Below, in pieces: positions 6,665 to 9,683 of a stretch of DNA of 9,683 bases. The DNA lies in the NCBI GenBank assembly GCA_029977305.1, contig JAPOLF010000070.1, positions 1-9,683 on the forward strand, read 5' to 3'. The translations under genes were made by a program, and so were the position numbers. Source of the DNA: a bacterium (GTDB lineage Bacteria; Chloroflexota; Chloroflexia; Thermomicrobiales; UBA6265). How positions within the stretch are numbered: position 1 is the stretch's first letter; each line of letters opens with the position of its first letter. Under the pieces are notes generated by a model. It was not told the origin of the DNA and did not search any database. It saw nothing but the letters and a program-made list of their open reading frames with translations.

Positions 6665-7586
6665 TCCGGTGGCGACACCCGATCCCGCCGTCATCGCCGC
6701 CGTCGATCTTGGCTCCAACACCATCAAGATGACGATCGGCCGCTGTCTCCCTGATGGCAGCCTCGAGGAAATCGCCTCCTACTCCGACACCGTGCGCCTC
6801 GGTCGGGATGTTGATCGCACTGGCCACCTCGCCGACGATCGCATGGACGCCGCCCTCGAATGCCTGACGCGCTTCTCAACCGCGGCCCGCAACCATGGTG
6901 CCTCGCGCATCATCGGGGTCGCCACCGAGGCCGTCCGCGCCGCCGCCAACGGCAAGACCTTCATCGATCGTGTCATCGCCGCCACAGGGATCGAGATGGA
7001 GATCATCCACGGCGATCGGGAGGCATCGCTCACGTTCTCCGGAGTCGCGGCCGATCACGATCTTGCGGGCACCCTCGTCATCGCCGATATCGGCGGCGCC
7101 AGCACTGAAGTCATCGTCGCCGTCGATGGGGCCATCACCGCCGCCGCCTACGTTCCTGTCGGATCCGGCCGTCTCAGCGATCGCCACATCGCCGCCGATC
7201 CCCCCACGCACGAGGAACTCGAACAGGCCCGCCACGCCGCCCGCCTCGCAGTTGGTGGCCACCCGCAGCTTCACCCGCTCCCCTCCGGTGATGCCATTCG
7301 CCTCGTCCTCCTCGGCGGCACCGGCGAATACCTGGTGGCACTCCTCCCGGACGAGGCAAACCTGACGCCAACGTCGGTCGACGACACCCTCGAAGTGCTG
7401 ACCCGGATTCCGTCGGATGTTCTCGCCGAGCGCCTCGACATCCAGGCGCTGCGGGCACGGGTGCTCCCCGCAGGAGTGGCCGTCGCCGCCGCACTGCTCG
7501 ATCTCATCCAACCCGGTGCTTGCGACGTGGGCCGAAGCGGTATCCGAACGGGCTTGCTCCGCGAAGCCTGCGTCGCCGCGTGGTGA
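6654..7586 (+). CDS. Ppx/GppA-family exopolyphosphatase or guanosine pentaphosphatase
   Basis: A 310-residue protein of the ASKHA fold, the short two-domain Ppx form without the C-terminal HD domain. Visible motifs are the first phosphate loop DLGSNTIKM (18-26), ATEAVRAAANG (90-100), GDREASLTF (120-128) with the acidic residue expected for catalysis, the second phosphate loop DIGGAST (145-151, the third Gly of DIGGGST being Ala), GGTGEY (221-226) and the late ARVLPAG and GIRTG segments. The family hydrolyses polyphosphate or pppGpp in the cytoplasm; which of the two cannot be told from sequence. The GTG start at 6654 overlaps the CapA-like gene by 11 bp. An in-frame GTG at 6669 is nearly as good and would place GGCGG (6656-6660) at a normal ribosome-binding distance. 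It is the last gene of the overlapping cluster. Confidence 0.88.
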   Translation: MAADPVATPDPAVIAAVDLGSNTIKMTIGRCLPDGSLEEIASYSDTVRLGRDVDRTGHLADDRMDAALECLTRFSTAARNHGASRIIGVATEAVRAAANGKTFIDRVIAATGIEMEIIHGDREASLTFSGVAADHDLAGTLVIADIGGASTEVIVAVDGAITAAAYVPVGSGRLSDRHIAADPPTHEELEQARHAARLAVGGHPQLHPLPSGDAIRLVLLGGTGEYLVALLPDEANLTPTSVDDTLEVLTRIPSDVLAERLDIQALRARVLPAGVAVAAALLDLIQPGACDVGRSGIRTGLLREACVAAW

Positions 7587-7664
7587 TCTCTCGCCTGATG
7601 CGCTGATCTGCGACCATTTCTCCCACAGCGCGTCCCGAACGTCGGTCCACACGCGGAGATGACC

Positions 7665-8951
7665 ATGTCCACCCTCGACCCAATCCTCGTCGATCGCATC
7701 CAGCAGGCGGTGCGTGATCTCGCCGCCGAGCAGACCGCATTCCTCCAGCAGATCGTCCGCATCCCGAGCACCACCGGCACCGAAGGCGCGGTGCAGGTCG
7801 CCATCGCCGATCGATTCCGCGCTGCCGGCCTCGACACTCGCGTCGAGGAGCCACGCAACGCCGATCTCGCCCCGTGGGCCGAGCACATCACCGCGGAGCC
7901 CGACTACTCCGGACGCCCCAACGTGATCGGCATCCGCACCGGAACCGGGGGAGGGCGCTCGCTCATCCTCAATGCTCACATCGACACCGTCGAACCCGGA
8001 GCCCGTGAGCATTGGGATCGCGATCAGCTCAGCGGCGACATCATCGACGGCCGCCTCTTCGGCCGCGGGTCCTGCGACATGAAAGGTGGATTGGCAAGCA
8101 ACTTCTATGCGCTCCTTGCGCTCGAACGTGCAGGTTACGCCCCCAAGGGTGACGTCGTTCTCGAGGCGGTGGTTTCAGAGGAAGATGGCGGCGCGGGTGC
8201 GCTCGCCGCGGTGCTCACCGGTCCTCGCGCCGACGCCGCCATCATCAGCGAACCCACCGAGCGTGCCATCATCCCGGCCCAAGGTGGATCGCTCATGTTC
8301 CGGATCCACGTCGAGGGCCGTAGTGCCCACGCCTGCGTCCGAGATGAGGGCCATAGCGCCATTGAGGCGTGGGCCGTCCTCCACCGTGGACTGCTCGAGT
8401 TCGAGGCGCGTCGCAACCGCGAGATCACCGATCCCCTCTACGCGGTTCATGCCAACAAGATTCCGATCAACGTCGGCGTCCTCCGCGCCGGAAGCTGGCC
8501 GTCCTCCGTCCCCGAGTGGTTGATGGCAGAAGGACGCGCTGGGATGGTCCCCGGGGAAACCCTCGAAGGCTTCAAGGAGCGCTTCCTGAACGAGGTCCGC
8601 GCCATTTCCGCGCGCGATCCGTGGCTGAAGGACCACCAGCCCCGCGTCGAGTGGATGGACGGCCAGTTCGCTGCTGCAGGCATCCCGGGCGATCACCCCT
8701 TGGTCGGCGTGGTGGCCGAAGCCCATCGCGCGGAGGCGGGGAGCGCGCCACGCATCGAGGGCGTCACCTACGGTGCCGACATGCGTCACTACATCCTCGC
8801 CGGCGACATGCCCTGCCTCCTCTATGGCGCTGGCGACGTCCGTCTCGCCCACGCCCCAAACGAGTCAATTCCCCTCGCCGAGCTGCACGCCGCGACCGTC
8901 ACGCTGGCCCTCGCCATCGCCGGTTGGTGCGGCGTCGAACCAGCCACGTAG
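7665..8951 (+). CDS. M20 family metallo-deacylase/peptidase (ArgE/DapE-like)
   Basis: A 428-residue cytoplasmic zinc hydrolase of the M20 family. The metal-binding and catalytic pattern is complete: HIDTV (His105, Asp107), GRGSCDMKGG (Asp138), SEEDGG (Glu172, Glu173), SEPTE (Glu196) and HAPNES (His396). GRSAHA near 219-224 belongs to the dimerisation/lid domain, and the length fits. The family includes acetylornithine deacetylase, succinyl-diaminopimelate desuccinylase and N-formyl-aminopyrimidine deformylase (YlmB). The spaced segment LAPWAEHITAEPDYSGRPNVIG resembles YlmB-type members to me, but no biosynthetic neighbours help decide. I chose the ATG at 7665 because GGAG at 7655-7658 sits 6 bp upstream; the ATG at 7659 has that motif touching it. 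The 78-bp gap behind the Ppx-like gene contains no obvious terminator, so read-through from the upstream cluster is possible. Confidence 0.9.
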   Translation: MSTLDPILVDRIQQAVRDLAAEQTAFLQQIVRIPSTTGTEGAVQVAIADRFRAAGLDTRVEEPRNADLAPWAEHITAEPDYSGRPNVIGIRTGTGGGRSLILNAHIDTVEPGAREHWDRDQLSGDIIDGRLFGRGSCDMKGGLASNFYALLALERAGYAPKGDVVLEAVVSEEDGGAGALAAVLTGPRADAAIISEPTERAIIPAQGGSLMFRIHVEGRSAHACVRDEGHSAIEAWAVLHRGLLEFEARRNREITDPLYAVHANKIPINVGVLRAGSWPSSVPEWLMAEGRAGMVPGETLEGFKERFLNEVRAISARDPWLKDHQPRVEWMDGQFAAAGIPGDHPLVGVVAEAHRAEAGSAPRIEGVTYGADMRHYILAGDMPCLLYGAGDVRLAHAPNESIPLAELHAATVTLALAIAGWCGVEPAT

Positions 8952-8979
8952 GCGCCGAAATCCCCTTCGGGACAGCGCC
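8951..8979 (+). terminator. Possible imperfect hairpin at the end of the M20 gene
   Basis: GGCGC (8951-8955, starting in the stop codon) can pair with GCGCC (8975-8979), and TCCC (8961-8964) with GGGA (8969-8972), separated by an internal loop. There is no T-run afterwards. It lies where a terminator is expected, ahead of the independent promoter of the next gene, but the structure is only moderate. Confidence 0.35.
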
Positions 8980-9024
8980 AGCGTGGCGGAATCTGGCCTC
9001 ACCGCAGGGCAACGAGACCATCCT

Positions 9025-9094
9025 GTGCAAACTATTGACAGGCCATCCGGGCGGGAGTATCATCCTTGCAACAGCCGTGCAAAACGTGTGCAAA
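9025..9094 (+). promoter_or_regulatory. Three GTGCAAA direct repeats bracketing the promoter, plus a TTGCA-N7-TGCAA dyad
   Basis: GTGCAAA occurs at 9025-9031, 9077-9083 and 9088-9094. The starts are 52 and 11 bp apart, close to five turns and one turn of the helix, so all three face the same side. The first lies just upstream of the -35 box and the other two just past the expected transcription start. TTGCA (9066-9070) and TGCAA (9078-9082) also form a dyad across the start. This looks like an operator, possibly for autoregulation; the bound protein is unknown. Confidence 0.5.
9035..9063 (+). promoter_or_regulatory. Near-consensus housekeeping sigma promoter for the Crp/Fnr-family gene
   Basis: TTGACA (9035-9040), a perfect -35, and TATCAT (9058-9063), a good -10, are separated by exactly 17 bp. 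Transcription would begin near 9070, giving a leader of about 70 nt before the ATG at 9139. It is the only clear housekeeping-type promoter in the window. Confidence 0.8.
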
Positions 9095-9124
9095 GGCTGA
9101 ACAGTACGATTCCGGACCCGCAAG

Positions 9125-9130
9125 AAGGAG
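9125..9130 (+). promoter_or_regulatory. Strong ribosome-binding site
   Basis: AAGGAG ends 8 bp before the ATG at 9139. It fixes the start of the Crp/Fnr-family gene, whose long N-terminal extension would otherwise be doubtful. It is the closest match to an ideal Shine-Dalgarno sequence in the window. Confidence 0.75.
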
Positions 9131-9138
9131 CAAACGCA

Positions 9139-9683
9139 ATGAAGTTCGCTGCTCGCGATGGTTCCTCGTCCCGCACGCTCTCGGTCACTGCTCCCGGTTG
9201 GTTCCGCGGTGGAGACGCCCAAGTCTCGGCACCCGCTCCGACAGTTCGCACCGCCCGCCCTTCGACCCACGGGTCAGCCGCGAAGCAAGAGCGCGCCAGC
9301 CGGACCACGACACTGAAGTTTGCCCGCGGTGAGGAAATCTTCGTCCCAGGTCTCGGCACCGGCCAGGTTTACATCGTTCGCACCGGGTGCGTCCGCATCT
9401 ACAAGACGCTGCCCGATGGTCGTGCTATCAGCCTCGGCCTCCTCGGCCCGAACACGGTGTTCGCGCAGGAAGATTCCTACGATGGCATTTCGACCGGCGC
9501 TGCCGCTGAGGCGCTCGTGGACTCCACCGTCACCATCGTCGAGGCCACAGACCTTGCAGATCTTATCGCGGAGAAGCCCGAGCTCGCCAGCTCGATGGTG
9601 AAGGGCATGACCCGCCGCCTCACCGAGCTCCAGACCCTCGCCGAGCATCTGCTCGTCCGCGACACCTCGGTCCGCCTCGCCAC
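9139..9683 (+). CDS. Crp/Fnr-family transcriptional regulator (3' partial)
   Basis: The frame opens at the ATG at 9139 and runs off the window; 181 whole residues are visible. Residues about 58-145 form a cyclic-nucleotide-binding-type beta barrel (ARGEEIFVPGLGTGQVYIV, GCVRIYKTLPDGR, LGLLGPNTVFAQE). Residues about 147-174 are the long dimerisation helix (MVKGMTRRLTELQTLAEHLL). The sequence stops at RDTSVRLA, where the winged-helix DNA-binding domain should begin. The first 57 or so residues are a low-complexity Ser/Ala/Pro/Arg extension not typical of the family. The phosphate-binding cassette lacks the arginine that contacts cAMP in E. coli CRP: the stretch after FAQE reads STGAAAEA. Sensing of cAMP is therefore unlikely and another signal, or none, is inferred. 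No cysteines typical of an FNR iron-sulphur cluster are seen at the N-terminus. It has its own strong promoter and ribosome-binding site. Confidence 0.85.
   Translation, partial: MKFAARDGSSSRTLSVTAPGWFRGGDAQVSAPAPTVRTARPSTHGSAAKQERASRTTTLKFARGEEIFVPGLGTGQVYIVRTGCVRIYKTLPDGRAISLGLLGPNTVFAQEDSYDGISTGAAAEALVDSTVTIVEATDLADLIAEKPELASSMVKGMTRRLTELQTLAEHLLVRDTSVRLA

Noticed and set aside
6876..8012. A 378-codon open frame on the - strand opposite the Ppx-like and M20 genes
   Set aside because: It spans the gap between two clear + strand genes and shows no recognisable protein features.

Overview
The window is GC-rich and densely coding, with strong C/G preference at third codon positions. Threonine/proline-rich linkers, Tat-type signals and extracytoplasmic amidases suggest a Chloroflexota bacterium, probably of the Thermomicrobia type. 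This placement is inferred from gene content and style; there is no rRNA or marker gene to prove it. I see no tRNA, rRNA, insertion sequence, CRISPR array or replication origin.

Layout. (1) 2-1372, + strand: the 3' part of a secreted zinc-metalloprotease-like protein with a Pro/Thr linker and an Ig-like domain; its start lies outside the window. (2) 1368-1399: a 13-bp hairpin that takes in the stop codon of gene 1 and sits between two convergent genes. (3) 1422-2795, - strand: a Tat-exported pyruvoyl-type decarboxylase of the phosphatidylserine decarboxylase superfamily, closest in motifs to PsiD-like L-tryptophan decarboxylases. (4) 2796-3087: a divergent intergenic region with a GC-rich hairpin. 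(5) 3088-7586, + strand: four tightly packed genes whose stops and starts overlap: two paralogous membrane-anchored N-acetylmuramoyl-L-alanine amidases, a Tat-exported protein joining a half PstS-like domain to a CapA domain, and a Ppx/GppA phosphatase. (6) 7665-8951, + strand: an M20 family deacylase/peptidase. (7) 9025-9683, + strand: a near-consensus promoter bracketed by helically phased GTGCAAA repeats, then the 5' part of a Crp/Fnr-family regulator that runs off the window.

The most coherent unit is the overlapping amidase-amidase-CapA-Ppx cluster. It probably makes envelope enzymes in fixed proportions: peptidoglycan cleavage outside the membrane, a CapA-type exported enzyme, and cytoplasmic polyphosphate or (p)ppGpp hydrolysis. 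The most unusual single genes are the exported PsiD-like decarboxylase, the PstS-like/CapA fusion and the protease with a non-standard metzincin motif. The regulator at the end has the best-defined control region in the window.
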